From: Diadema setosum
Lineage: Eukaryota; Echinodermata; Echinoidea; Diadematoida; Diadematidae
DNA length: 64,000 bases
Assembly: GCA_033980235.1 (NCBI GenBank)
Contig: CM067064.1
Span: 34,069,497-34,133,496 of the forward strand
Direction of reading: 5' to 3'
Made by a program: the position numbers and the translations under genes. The notes under the pieces were generated by a model. The model was not told the origin of the DNA and searched no databases. It was given only the letters and a program-made list of their open reading frames with translations. This document shows, piece by piece, positions 11,901 through 24,626 of this stretch; position 1 is the stretch's first letter; each line of letters opens with the position of its first letter.

Positions 11901-14900
11901 AAGCAATGAGTTTTGACAATTGTGGATGATGCAATCGCGAATCGAGAGGGAGCGCATCCCCCTCTGGTGCCCCTTATATTCTTGTAAAAACAACAGAAGT
12001 AAAAAAAAAAAAAAAAAAAAAAAATGGGGGCGGGGGGGGGGGGGTGCGCCAGCTTGTACTTTTGTAGAGGGGCGGCACGGCGCCCCCCTCCGTCTCTTAT
12101 TTTTTTGTTATAACAAAAAGAAATAAAATGAAATAAAATGAAGCTGGTTGTGCCAGCTTTTGATTTTGTATAAGGCGCCTCCCCTTTATGGAATTCCTGG
12201 ATCTTCCCCTGTGACACGTTATGACATTTGCAGTAAATTTGGAAATTTTGATATTTCTGGTCGAGGTGTTATGACATTTGTGGTTAATCCGATTTTGACA
12301 TTTGTGGTTAACGCAATCGCGGATCGAGAGGGGGCGCTTCCCTCTCTTGTGCCCCTCTCTATATTTGTTAAAACAACAGAAATAAAAAGAAGAAAAAGGG
12401 GGGGGGGGTTCACGCCAGTCTTTGATTTTGTAAAGGCGGCACGCCGCCTTTACGGAATTCCTGGTTCCTCCCCTATGACGCGTTATGACATTTGCAGTAA
12501 ATTTGAAAAATTTGACATTATTTTTGTGGTCGACGAGTTATGACATTTTGTGATTAATTCGATTTTAAATTTTGTCGTCGACGTGTTATGACATTAGTGT
12601 TATGGCCATTATGACATTTTTTTGTCGTCGACGTGTTATGATGATATTATAGTGGTTGTTATGACATTACACGATCCAGATTCAAATGAATTTATTAAGA
12701 ATTTTCTGCATCGATCATGATATTACAAAAATGAAATACAGTCATTTCTTTTTGTTTACAAGAGAATGAAACATGCAGTGTGTACATCCGAATCTAGTCT
12801 TGAAGTTATTAAATGTGGCGTCCCTCAGGGTAGTCGATATTAGGACCTTTACTTTTCATCATATTACATAAATGATTTTTTTAGATCATCCGACATACTT
12901 TCTTTTATACGTTTTGCCGATGATTCAAATATTTTCTTCTCCCACCAAAATCCAATCACTCTATAACTGTTAATTCCCAATTAAAAAAAAAGTGACTCAA
13001 TGGATAAGAGCCAACCAATTATTACTGAATCTTCAGAAAACTAACTATATGTTATTCAGTAAGTCTCTAGAAGTTTTACCCATGCACAGATATCATCTTT
13101 GATGACGTTCACTTAGAGCGTGTATGTCATATAAAGTTTCTCGGTATTACAATGGACGATAAACTTTCGTGGAAGCCTCATATTATTAATATTAGTAAAA
13201 TAATTTCGCGTAATATTGGTATTATTGATAGACTTAAATCTCATATCCCGTTGCCTTCTGTGCTGACGTTGTATTTTTCATTAATATTACCTTATTTAAA
13301 TTATGGAATCTTAGCATGGGGTATAGTGCCCATCAAACTTTATTAGATAGATTATTGTTATTACAAAAAAGGCACTTCGTATTATTTGTGGCGTTTCTCC
13401 ACGTTCCCATGCAGATCCATTATTTGTTAGATATAAGATTTAAAAAATCAAAGATTTGTTTTTCTTACAGCTGGGTCAGTTTACGTTTAATTATAACACA
13501 AATGCACTTTCTAGCATTTTTTGATTCAATGTTTCCCCGAAATCAATATTTTCAAAATTATCCCACCAGGCGATCAAATGAGTTTCATTTACCCCTTCTG
13601 AGAACATTATTGGCTCAAAATACATTTATATATACACTGGCCCTAGATTTTGGAATTCTTTAAGTTGTGATATAAAAAATTCTTTATCTTTGAATTCGTT
13701 TCAGCGTAAGTTAAAATATTTTTTGTTGAACTCATATTAAGATATATACGATTCATTACTTAGCTGGCCTTTTCAGCCTATAAGGGTTCATCGTCAATCA
13801 TTGATTTCATCATTGTGTATTTTTTACATTATCTTATTTGTATACACTTTGCTCGGCTGACTGAGCTGAAACACCTCAATTCCCTCTTACGATCCCGATG
13901 TTTAGCGTGTTGGCTTTTCCTTTCATTTCCTTTTTCTTTCTCTCCTTCCTTTCCATTACACTCTAAAAACGCAAATGTCGAATCAACATTTAAAAGGGCC
14001 GAGGAGTGACAGCATTTTTTGAAGTGTTGCATCCAACTTTTAAAATAACATTTTAAATGTTGAATCTAGCAGGAAAACCAACACTTTGAAAATGTTGTCA
14101 CTCCTCGGCCCTTTTAAATGCTAATTCAACATTTGTGTTTTTAGAGTGTATTCTTTTGTGTTTTATTACTGTCATGGTATACCCTACTGTAAAGTCATGT
14201 AATGTCGTTGTGTTTCTATTGTCTTGTCTATTGTCCTGTCTTGTTCTCTCCTGTCTTTGTAAAAAAAAAAAAAGTTTTATGTATTCACAAGAATCCTTTG
14301 AGTGGTTCACAATGTACAAGCATGCTTTTCAGTGAACCTCTCAGATCTTTCTTTTTTTCCCCTCCAAACATAACTTTGTATTCTGCCGGTGTGCGTGTAT
14401 AATTTCCTATTTGTTAACCATTATCTACCATGTAAAGTCGAATACATGCCTATGTTATATCTTCTGATTCATTTCGTGTTATGTTTGACGAAAAAGAAAG
14501 AAGGAATGAAATAAATGAAATGAAATGAAAATGAAATGAAATGAATATAAAATTGAGATATACGTGTATCGACAGATTAAAGAAAAGAGTATAATGAGAG
14601 AACGCGTCGATAGGGAACCACTCGGAATAAAGAAAATCACTGACTGAATTAACGGAGTGTATAAATGCAGAAGACTGTCGTCAAGTAAGCATATATAGCT
14701 TGAAGATACGGCAGTCACATTAGTGGTTGTTATGACTCTACTGGTCGATTATTGTTGACATTAGTGGGCTCTACACATGGTGACAGCACATATCTTATGC
14801 AATGATATTGTGAATTCACCTAACTCCCTCGGATTTTTAGCATTTGACTTGAAATTTGGCACATGACCACGTGACAGCTATGACAGGTCATATAGTTGTG

Positions 14901-16477
14901 CAAACTTCATTTTTTCTTAATGTCAAACATTGTGTTGACATGGTAACAGTATTCTCAATGAAAATCATAGAAATTGCTGATTTACTGACTTTACTCACTC
15001 AAGTTTTGAGCACTTGACTTGAGATATGGAACATGTGACTATATTATCAGTGAGCAAAGTAACGCATTTTTGTTAATTTTATTCAATGTTGAACAATACA
15101 TTGTCATAGTATTTTTTTTTTAGAGAAAAGCATATATACAAAGTGATCATTGCCTGTTGAGCTAACTGCCTCAGTGTTTAGTTTTGGGGATATTAATCAC
15201 ATTGAGTGATAGTTCTAGTTTGTATCACAATACTTCTTGGATATTGGAGGATCCGATTACATCTGTAGTATACCTTCATGAAAAAAAGTGCTTGAACATA
15301 AAGAAGTGAATAAAGTGCATAATGACTTCATGCAACAGTGGTGTAATTTTCCTAGATAACATGTGACTGTACATGTTTCTAGACAAACTGATCAATGTAG
15401 AGAGTAATAAGTGGTCTTGTAAACAAACATTGTAAAGTTTAAGAATCAGAAAGAGAGAATGGGAGAGACAGAGAGAGTATGAAAAACAAATAAATTGTAT
15501 GATATATATAGGCTAATTCAAGCAGTGATCGAGAAAGGAATACACGAGTCATGAATTTGAAAAAGGAGGGGGTCCGAGAGAGGTCGGAAAATGAATATGC
15601 AGAGTGAGTCTTTGAAACTAGTATTAAGGAAAGAGGGACAGGTTTGAGAAACAAAATAATATACCATCAGTATGAAGATAGATTTGGGGGCCTTTAATAG
15701 CAACAGATATAACAGGGGGTTGGGGTCTGAGAAATAAAGTTAATACATGTACATACAATGTATATATAGAGGGGGTCTTAGAAACAGAAATCATGTGATA
15801 TGAGAGGGAGTCAAGAGAGATAGAGAGAGCTTGTATTTGGAACAAATACTATGATATGTGATGGAGAGACGGGAGATGAGAGACGTTTTGGAAAGAAGAG
15901 AGTGAGGGGGGTCTGAAAGACAAATACAGTACTTTTGATACAATGTATTAATTTTAAAATGAGAAAAAAGGCAAACATTTTCCAATGTATATATGATGTT
16001 TGTTCCATTCAGGTGTCATTAGATTTAAGCGATCATGTTATTTCACAACTCTCTGATACATGTACATGCATATGTACCAGCTGTAGCCTATATTCCATAA
16101 CTTTCAACTACTCTCCCTTCAAGCTTTCCATCCATGCTCTTCTTCTCCACTCCTTTTCCCTTCAATCTTTCCTGTCAATATCTAAATTATCAATCAACGG
16201 AGATGGAAAAGTGTTACATTATATACTTATATTCTGTTAGATTACTCGTCATGTGTAGGCCTATTGTGTCGTTATGCGTTTCAATATCGGGGGGGGGGGG
16301 GGTGGATTGGCTTCACCTTCAGTCCCCCCCCCCCACATATCAGTAAACGCAAACGTGTATAGGCCTACAATTTACAAAGGCGAAAAATGACCATCTAAAT
16401 GTAATTCTTTGGGAGTATGCTCAGCGCCCCTACCATCCCTTTAAAAATCACTCCAACCTATATTATATGAATATAAA

Positions 16478-16525
<48 letters not shown>

Positions 16526-19500
16526 GAGTTTGTTTGCTAAAACCGATAAGTCCATTTTTGAAGCCTTTTGAAGTACGGTTTCTGTCATAAAGTGCAAAAT
16601 AATACCATTTAAATGATATATTGGTCATTACATATAAAGGTACATTTTTGAAGTTATGGTCAAAAGAAACAAAAATTTTCTTATCATTCTCTTTGTTTTT
16701 CTTGACCTTTAATCGCAAATATCTCCATTTGACAAATGTGGACTTATCGGTTTTTGCAAACAAACTCTTCATATATATATATAAGATTCGGTCAGTGTAG
16801 CCCATTATATACACCCCCATCATACACCAATAATTGGTCTTCCATGGAATGTACCCTCATTTGATGAGATATCACAGAATATTCATTGCTTTTTTTATCT
16901 CTTTCCTTATGATTCTCTCTCTCTCCCATTCTCCTCCTAGTCAGATTTTTTTTGTTTTGTATTGTTTTCTTTTTCGCACTCTCACTCGTTTACATACGTA
17001 CATGTACTTGGATGCAGGTCTACCACGGCGAGCAAAACTTTCACAGCGCGTACACACACTCACTGATGAACGTGTACGAATCGCGAGCGGAGGGTTCAGT
17101 GCTCACAGATACTCTTCGCAACCAACAACCCTAGTGGAGTAAGCATAGACGCATCAAGAGCGGTTTCATTGAATTAGATTGCGAAAAGCCACAGGCTTGC
17201 GTGTAAATAAAATATACGCTACCCGTTCCTGAGTCGAGATCGTCCCCCGGTGCAGTCCATGTCAGCACAGCAGTGAGGTTCTCAGCGGATGTCGAAGTCA
17301 CCTGGAGGTCGAGAATTCTGCTCGGTGGAAACACGTCCATGTTCATGATATCGGGTGGCACATTGTTGATGCTCGTGGATCCAGTGGATGAACCTCTGAC
17401 AAAGGAAGGAGCATCTTCAACCTCCAGTTCCTGCACCTTGTCGCCTGCAAAACGTACCGGGTAACTACCTGTCGAATGAGAAAGACATCGTGTTGATGTT
17501 AAAGTCGTTTGAATGTTGTCAAGTTACCCTTTTCGTGCTTAAAAATTACGCCACCGAAGCAGTGAAAATTTTCACAGATTAATTCATTCCTGGAAATACC
17601 ACAGAGCATTTCAGACAGCTAAAATAGAGACCATTAAAGACATTGTCCCGTACTTGGCATGCTTTAACATTCACGAGTGTGTCTCACATTAGCAAGTACT
17701 TCATTCAGTTACAGTCATATGTCACAGTTGTCACGAAATTTCCGTTGGTCATGTAGTTTTTTTCAAACCACAATGCAATGTCATATGTCTTCCACATATA
17801 CCGTTTCGTGGCATAACATTGAAAATACCATTCGAAAGTATAAAACGCAGCGCATTTATACAAAAGCGAAAATATACTTCAACTCAGATGTGAGCAGGTG
17901 ACGTGCAGCCACGACATCATATGGGAGACAAATCAAGCTCATAAAAGGACTGCGATATTCCCTTTTCATTTTCGTACAACATACCAATCGATGGCCTCGA
18001 AGCTATCGTGCCATCATCATTAAAGTTGATGTATGCTTGAGCTCTGGACCCGCTGGGTTGGCTTAGGATCTTGGCGTTCCCATCATTCTCTGCGACGATT
18101 CTAAGATTATAAAATCCACTTGATGTGAAGCCAAGGAAATTTCTCGAGTATATCCCGTCGTTTGCAGTTATGTCTGCCCCTATTAAAGGTATTATTTACG
18201 ATTTGCAGACAAAAAAAAAAACAGCTTTAGTGCTTCGAAATAGTTCTAACATGTCAGTAAGGAATAGAAACAAAAAACTGAACAATTTGAATCAGTGTAA
18301 ACAATGGTAGATATTGTAAGATATACAAAATTTTAACAATAGTGATAATAAAAAAAGTTGACAGACTAAACTGTCTGAAGTTATGGTTCATTTAGAAAAG
18401 TAGTGATATCTCCATATATTTTAGGTTTTATTGCGATATTCTTATATGGTAGGATGTTTTGTAATAGAACTGACCTACATTTATTATGCATCAAATTTGA
18501 TATCTCAATGGTAAACAGTATCCTTAAATATACTTTCATATATTTTGCGTTCATGTTTGCTTCTGGAAAGTGTTGGAATGAGTTAAAATGATACCTGCTC
18601 CGTTGTCTAGCAGCGGTAATTCCAAAGCTGTCTCGCTAGGTCGGTCGACGAAAGCCTTGATGCTTGCACCAATGACCGGCTGAAAACCCTTTTTGGCCTG
18701 TGCGTACAAAACCACCGGTTCGACATCTTCGATGTCATTCGAGAAGTCCAAAACGGAGTTATTGATCTCCGATGTGATGGTGATTGGGTCCTCATCCTCG
18801 AAAACTGGATCTGACGTGATGGAAAGCGTGACAGACTGCGTTGAGCTAATTTGATTCTGGATGTTGTACGTCCACTGTCCGCTCTATAGTTGAGGGTGAC
18901 AATAAAGCAAAGTGGATGCTCAATTAGCTGGATGAACATTGTACTGTATTAGATGACATTTCATGTTAATGGTACATATAAAGAAAAATGAAAAGAATAT
19001 AAGATCATCATCACTTCATAAATTCTCTATAGCTTATGCTCAATTGTATAAGATATTTCAGAAGAAATACACGTTGTCACGCAACGGAAGTGTATCCTCA
19101 AAGTATAGGACTTCAGAGTATATCATGAAGGACCTGCATTTCTACCAAAATAAACATGGTGCTCCCATTTCTTTTTTCAACACAACAACAACATCTGGTA
19201 AACTCCAGTGGCGTCAGAGAGGTTAGGCCTGCCTGCGTGTTATACATCCAACCTCTGTTCGATCCCGTTAATCGTGCACAGTTATCTTGTCCCACTTTTT
19301 GATAGAAATTTGGCATAGCGCACAGCGCTCGTTAAGAGGTTAAAGGTAGGGAATACCTTTTTACAGACCTCCCAAAATGCAGCAAAACATTAAATATGAA
19401 CCTCAGGGGACTTGTTTAGTCAACAGTTACCTACAATTTTAATAATGCACAAAAATCAACTACTCAGTAGTTCTGTGTGTCAGCCACACTTAAGCCTTTT

Positions 19501-22500
19501 TGTTGCAGTCTTCTGTATTTTTTTTAAATCTATAAACACAAATCTAAAAGTGTAAGAGCTGATGTAATAACATATAGAGTGTTAGGCAAGAATGTATATA
19601 GAAATGTTTGTAAGTTTTGATGAACTTTCTTCACAAAATATACATGATGGACACACATGCAGTGCATGGGTCTGCAAAGGTAGCCTAGTAATGTACTGGA
19701 ATTTACGGTGAGTCCCGAAAAAAAAAATTCAATTCAAAATCTAACGGTCAATAAAAATGTACTAAATGTTACCTTCCACTTTCAATACTTTATGGGAGTT
19801 TCTAAAATTATACTCTCTTCAACATACCACTGTATTTATACAACTCTTCATTTAAGGCATGCAAATGAGATTCCCTACCTTTAAATAATACACTATACTA
19901 TATACTAATATGTGGACATCCCATGATGGATATACGCTCTGTTATGCTCTGTGAGCACTTGGAGAAAGGTCTACCATACCAGAAGGACTCGTCTCCTTGT
20001 GATCACTAAATTTTTACATAGTCTGCATTCTACCGATCCTCTAATCAAAATTTTAACAAAATCCGTCAAGACACGTATGGCTGGCAGAGCGCCCGTGTCG
20101 AATTTGATATAAATCCGAAACGTGGTCGGTACAATCGCGTACGTATTGCTAACAATGCTGAAAGGAGTTATCTCAGGTCACACATTATTACCGAGGATAC
20201 AATTTGTTGGACTACAAAAAATTTGTTGGACTACACAAACTCGACTGAGTTAGGATTCTATAACGAATGTTCAGTCCTATACCTGCGCTACACCAAATAT
20301 TGATATCGTTATTGTTTGTCTCGATGTAATTTCATTGTACTCGGGATTGCTTGATGTTATCACAGTGTTGTCGGGGCGAGTGATGGAGACCGTTATCCCT
20401 GGAAAGACATAAACCGAGATCAATGATAATACCAGCAAAAAGTGATAACTTAGATTCTAAAGGATATTGATGCTAATATGCTACTTATACAATAGCAGAT
20501 ATTACGGTATTGTGTTTTTACAGCCCCTTTGAACCATATCATGGTGCTTCTGTACAATAAACATGACCCATTTTTGGCAATTCTACATACAATCTGTAAA
20601 GTATGAATATTCAAAAATTACACTTTGTGAAAAGTTTTACCTTCTCTATGTGAATGTGTATGACATTATCCCTCCGAAAAAAACGATTTTCGCCTATTGA
20701 ATAAAAGCATTATCTCCTCGATTAATGCTAACCTATAATAAGCTACATAGTATATTTTATCCAACCTACAAGCGTTGAGGGACACTACAAAATACTCTCG
20801 TAAATACTCCCAAATACAGAATAGCGTAAAAGATAAAGGCTCATGCTGAAAACAGCGTAGCAGGGTTTAAACTCCGGGCCCTAGTTAACTTGACTCGTAC
20901 GATATACCCACCAATGCTAATGCAAACGCAACTAATGCATCTACCTTGCAAGTTTACATTCTATTATCATTTTCATTATTTAGCCATTCTCGGCTCTCTC
21001 CTGACTCTTTACTGGGCAGAAGCTGTGACCTTGGTCTGTGCAGAACGAAACGTGAATACTGTTTGTTTCAGGTAATTCATTCTTTTTTTCTTCGTCGTCT
21101 CTATACATCCTCATTCCTTGCCTCTTGCAAGGAGTGGATAAAAAGATGTCACATGATTTGATAAAAAGATGTCACATGATTTTTTAATTAGAGTATGTCA
21201 ATTTTTTTTCTCTCTCTCTTTCTAGGTAAATACCTACAATAGTGTTTACACATAAATATTATGTACAAGAACTGTAATCCTTGTGCAGGGTCCATGAGAG
21301 AAAATCCACCCCAAAAATAAATAAACTCTCAAAGAATGGGGAAAAAAAATGTTCCAAACAGAAAATTCAAAAAATTATACAAATTGGATAAGAAATAAGG
21401 AAGATATGACTTTTCGAAGTTTCACAGTTCTTCGGAAAACACTTCTTGACCAGTCCTTTCGAATACTCAAAGGACTGTTTACATTTTTTTCCTATCATTT
21501 TGGGTGGTTTTAAGGCAAATCTTGTATCTATACACTGAAATATGGGATTTTTTTTCATTTCTGTATTTGAAATGATAAGAAATTTGCTGATTTGCTGATC
21601 AAGAAGTGTTTTCCGACAAGAAATTGATTTTTCAAAATGTCAAAGCTTCCTGATTTCTTATTTGAAGTTATTCGATCATTTTTCGCACTGTTCTGCAAGG
21701 GTTTTTTTTTTTTCTCTCTTTCTTATGCAATTATTTTACGAAACTCTGGAGAGGATTTTTTCTTTAATGATCATAATTATGTACCTCCCGAAATTGTGTA
21801 TGTCAGCAGAAAACGAGTGTTCCTTCCAATGAGGGCGTCGAACCAAACATTTCCAGTTTGACTAGCTCCAGAATTCAAAGTAAACGCTTCGCTTAGTAAC
21901 TGGAAAACAACGAGACAAGAAAAAAATGATTGCATTTAAAACCGAGTTACATTATGTCATTGGAGGCATTATAATACAGCCACGTACACTTTTAGTTATC
22001 TTCTAACTTCATGCCCCATTTTAGCGGAGGGGTAATTATTCTATCAGCCTAATTTTACTATGTGTATGAGACATAAAGTAAAGAAAAAGAAAACCGTGGA
22101 ATTACACTTTAAAATGTGAAAATGTACTGGTGCAACACCAGTCCTTAGAAAGTTTTTTTCCCATAATTCAGTATCTATCTTTCAAAAATAAATTGCATTT
22201 ACAGCAAGTGAATTACAGAATCACATAATAAAGGAAAAAAAGATGCAGCATAACGAAATGAATACATAAAACATTACATATCAAACAAATACGACCAAAA
22301 TACCTGAAGGTTAACTCTACTGTTTAACATTAAATTTCAAGCTCACTTTTTGAAAATGAGTGGCAAGTTTACCTTTTTGAAAAAAAAAAAATCTATATTC
22401 TATTCTGTGCTACTTTTTAAGTAAGCCCGAAAAGATTCCAAATAGGGGTTTATTCTGGACCATTATGTGCAATACTTTAAGAATAAAAAAATATGAAATA

Positions 22501-24570
22501 TAAGAGTCTCCATGTTGCTCAGAAAGTTATTCTCACCTACTTCATTTATTGCTTCGAAGTGTACGCAGATTTCATTGGTCATAAAGCAGTCTAAGTTGCA
22601 CTATAGGATATTGATATTTTCAATACATTGAATGTTCATACATGCAAGTTAGCATATATGCAGACCATCATTTCCTTTACCGGAGTTAGTTAAATGTATC
22701 TGATATATTTACTGATATGCTGGTCGACACGTTAGTCAGTTCTCCACATTCACGCACCAACTCCTGCAGTGCGTCATTAATTGAATTGGACGCGGAATTC
22801 ACGTCATACGATACCGCAGATCCACCTGTTTCATCCAAGAAAAAGAAAGTAAATACAAAATTTTGGAAATAAGCAGTCGAAGGTGACCCTATAAAAAAGT
22901 GTCATATTTCTCTTTATTTTCATTAAAAGGAGATGACTTTTTAAATGCATACTCTCTGGTGCCATTTGAAATCCTTAAAAAAAAAAAAAAAAACTTTATC
23001 TCAAACAGAAATCACGATCCCAATAATTCCATCACAATTTGTCTCCATTTCCTCTCACGATATCTATTTAAACATGGCTACTTTACTTCCAAAAACTTTT
23101 AAGCCAATCACCCTCAACAATCAGAAATAAAATTATGATCTATCTTCTTGTTTGTTTATTTGAAATATCATAAGTTATATGAGTGATTAGGTAGACAAGG
23201 TGAAATACAACTGCAAGTAGTTCTTAAATACAACAGCGAACATGGATGAATACAAGCCGTTTCGTAGCAGCTGCCAGTAACTGCCAGTAACTGCCCATCT
23301 TCGGATAAGGTGGACCCTTTAGCATACCAAGTGAAACAGTGAAATCGACAAGAGGTTGAGTTGACCGGGGGGAGTTAGCGTTCGTTAACGAGGGTAAATT
23401 CCTCAACAACCACAAAAAGAAAGAGTCCGTCTTATCTTTGCGTGTGATAGGCCTTACGGTGGATCTTTCATGCGTTGTTATTTCATGCTATTTTTGAAAA
23501 TCAGGTCACACATATATCACTGAACATCTAATTAGTCTCCGTTTTCACTCTCCCCCTCAGGTTTCTCTATACGTTATGAGGTTAGAATCAACGTTATACC
23601 AGTTTCCTCCGCTATAGGGTGGAGCTGATTTGATGTGGATTGCTCGATGGTGAGGATGTTGACTCGGACACCCGTGTCGGGATCCCTGAGTGTGTCCCTC
23701 ACAGAATGACCGACTACGCCGTTATCAAGACCGTCACTCATGAGGAAGAGAATTCCTCCTTGGGTATTTCCAGAGGGATGTGATCTCAACACCTGGATTA
23801 TAGTATAACAAAAGAATTATCATCCTTTGCCAATAATGTCCCTTCCGTCTGGAACCAGTAACTCGTACATATTATTGCAGTCGACGATTATGACAATGGG
23901 ATTAATTTATAGTTCCATGCGACGGTCATTACACGATCAAACACAAACTCTAAAATGCAGGTTCTATTTTGTTTGTTAATGTTTCATGTTTTTCTTTTCC
24001 ATCTGAGAAGATGACTGGATATCCCACATTCCGCTGCACTATCTGGGTTTCGAGGGGGTCCAGTTGGATGCGAGATGGGACCACTTCACCGGGCTAAACG
24101 TCCTGCTCTTTGAGATGAATGAATGAAGTTTGATCTTCTACATACATGAGATATGGCTCTCTCCCACACACAGAAGAGGAGACGGGATGATAGCACACAG
24201 CAGTGCTCAGTCAGACTCTGGAACCTCATTCCATTTGAAAAGCAATCATTCACTAATATGAATTGTTTTCCAAAAACAGCAATGTTTTAGTCACTATAGA
24301 ATATATATTTTTCGACAATTATATTTACATTTTTCTAATTGATTCTAGATTAAAAATGAGGAAGTATGCTTTCGGTAAAATTGTATCAATACTTTGTCTT
24401 TCAAAAGTCATTAATGCGAAGTATTCATTATAGGCTCTTTTAAGTCAGATCAAATAGAACTTTGTGAAAGACTCATCTTTGAATCAAATTCACATCAAAT
24501 CTAATTCACATACATTGTATATACAGGGCTGTGACCGATATCGTGGTCTCGTCGGCGAAAGCACGTGAAA

Positions 24571-24626
<56 letters not shown>

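Larger units (their letters stand above)
9531..17219. mobile_element. 7.7-kb foldback-type transposon in CLCA intron 14
   Basis: The ends are inverted copies of each other: GCGTATTTTTTATTTACACG on the left and GCGTATATTTTATTTACACG on the right arm read in reverse, both continuing CAAGCCTGTGGC. Similarity continues for about 2 kb per arm (for example 9,900-10,020 against 15,880-16,020 and 11,276-11,360 against 14,540-14,640). The 9-bp TACCCGTTC occurs directly outside both ends (9,522-9,530 and 17,220-17,228). No transposase is found. Long arms and a 9-bp target duplication recall Foldback or Mutator-like elements; the superfamily is not proven. Confidence 0.9.

Noticed and set aside
11787..12413. 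Open frames with Phe- and Lys-rich stretches
   Set aside because: They cover homopolymers and repeat units in the foldback core; no domain and no splice pattern.
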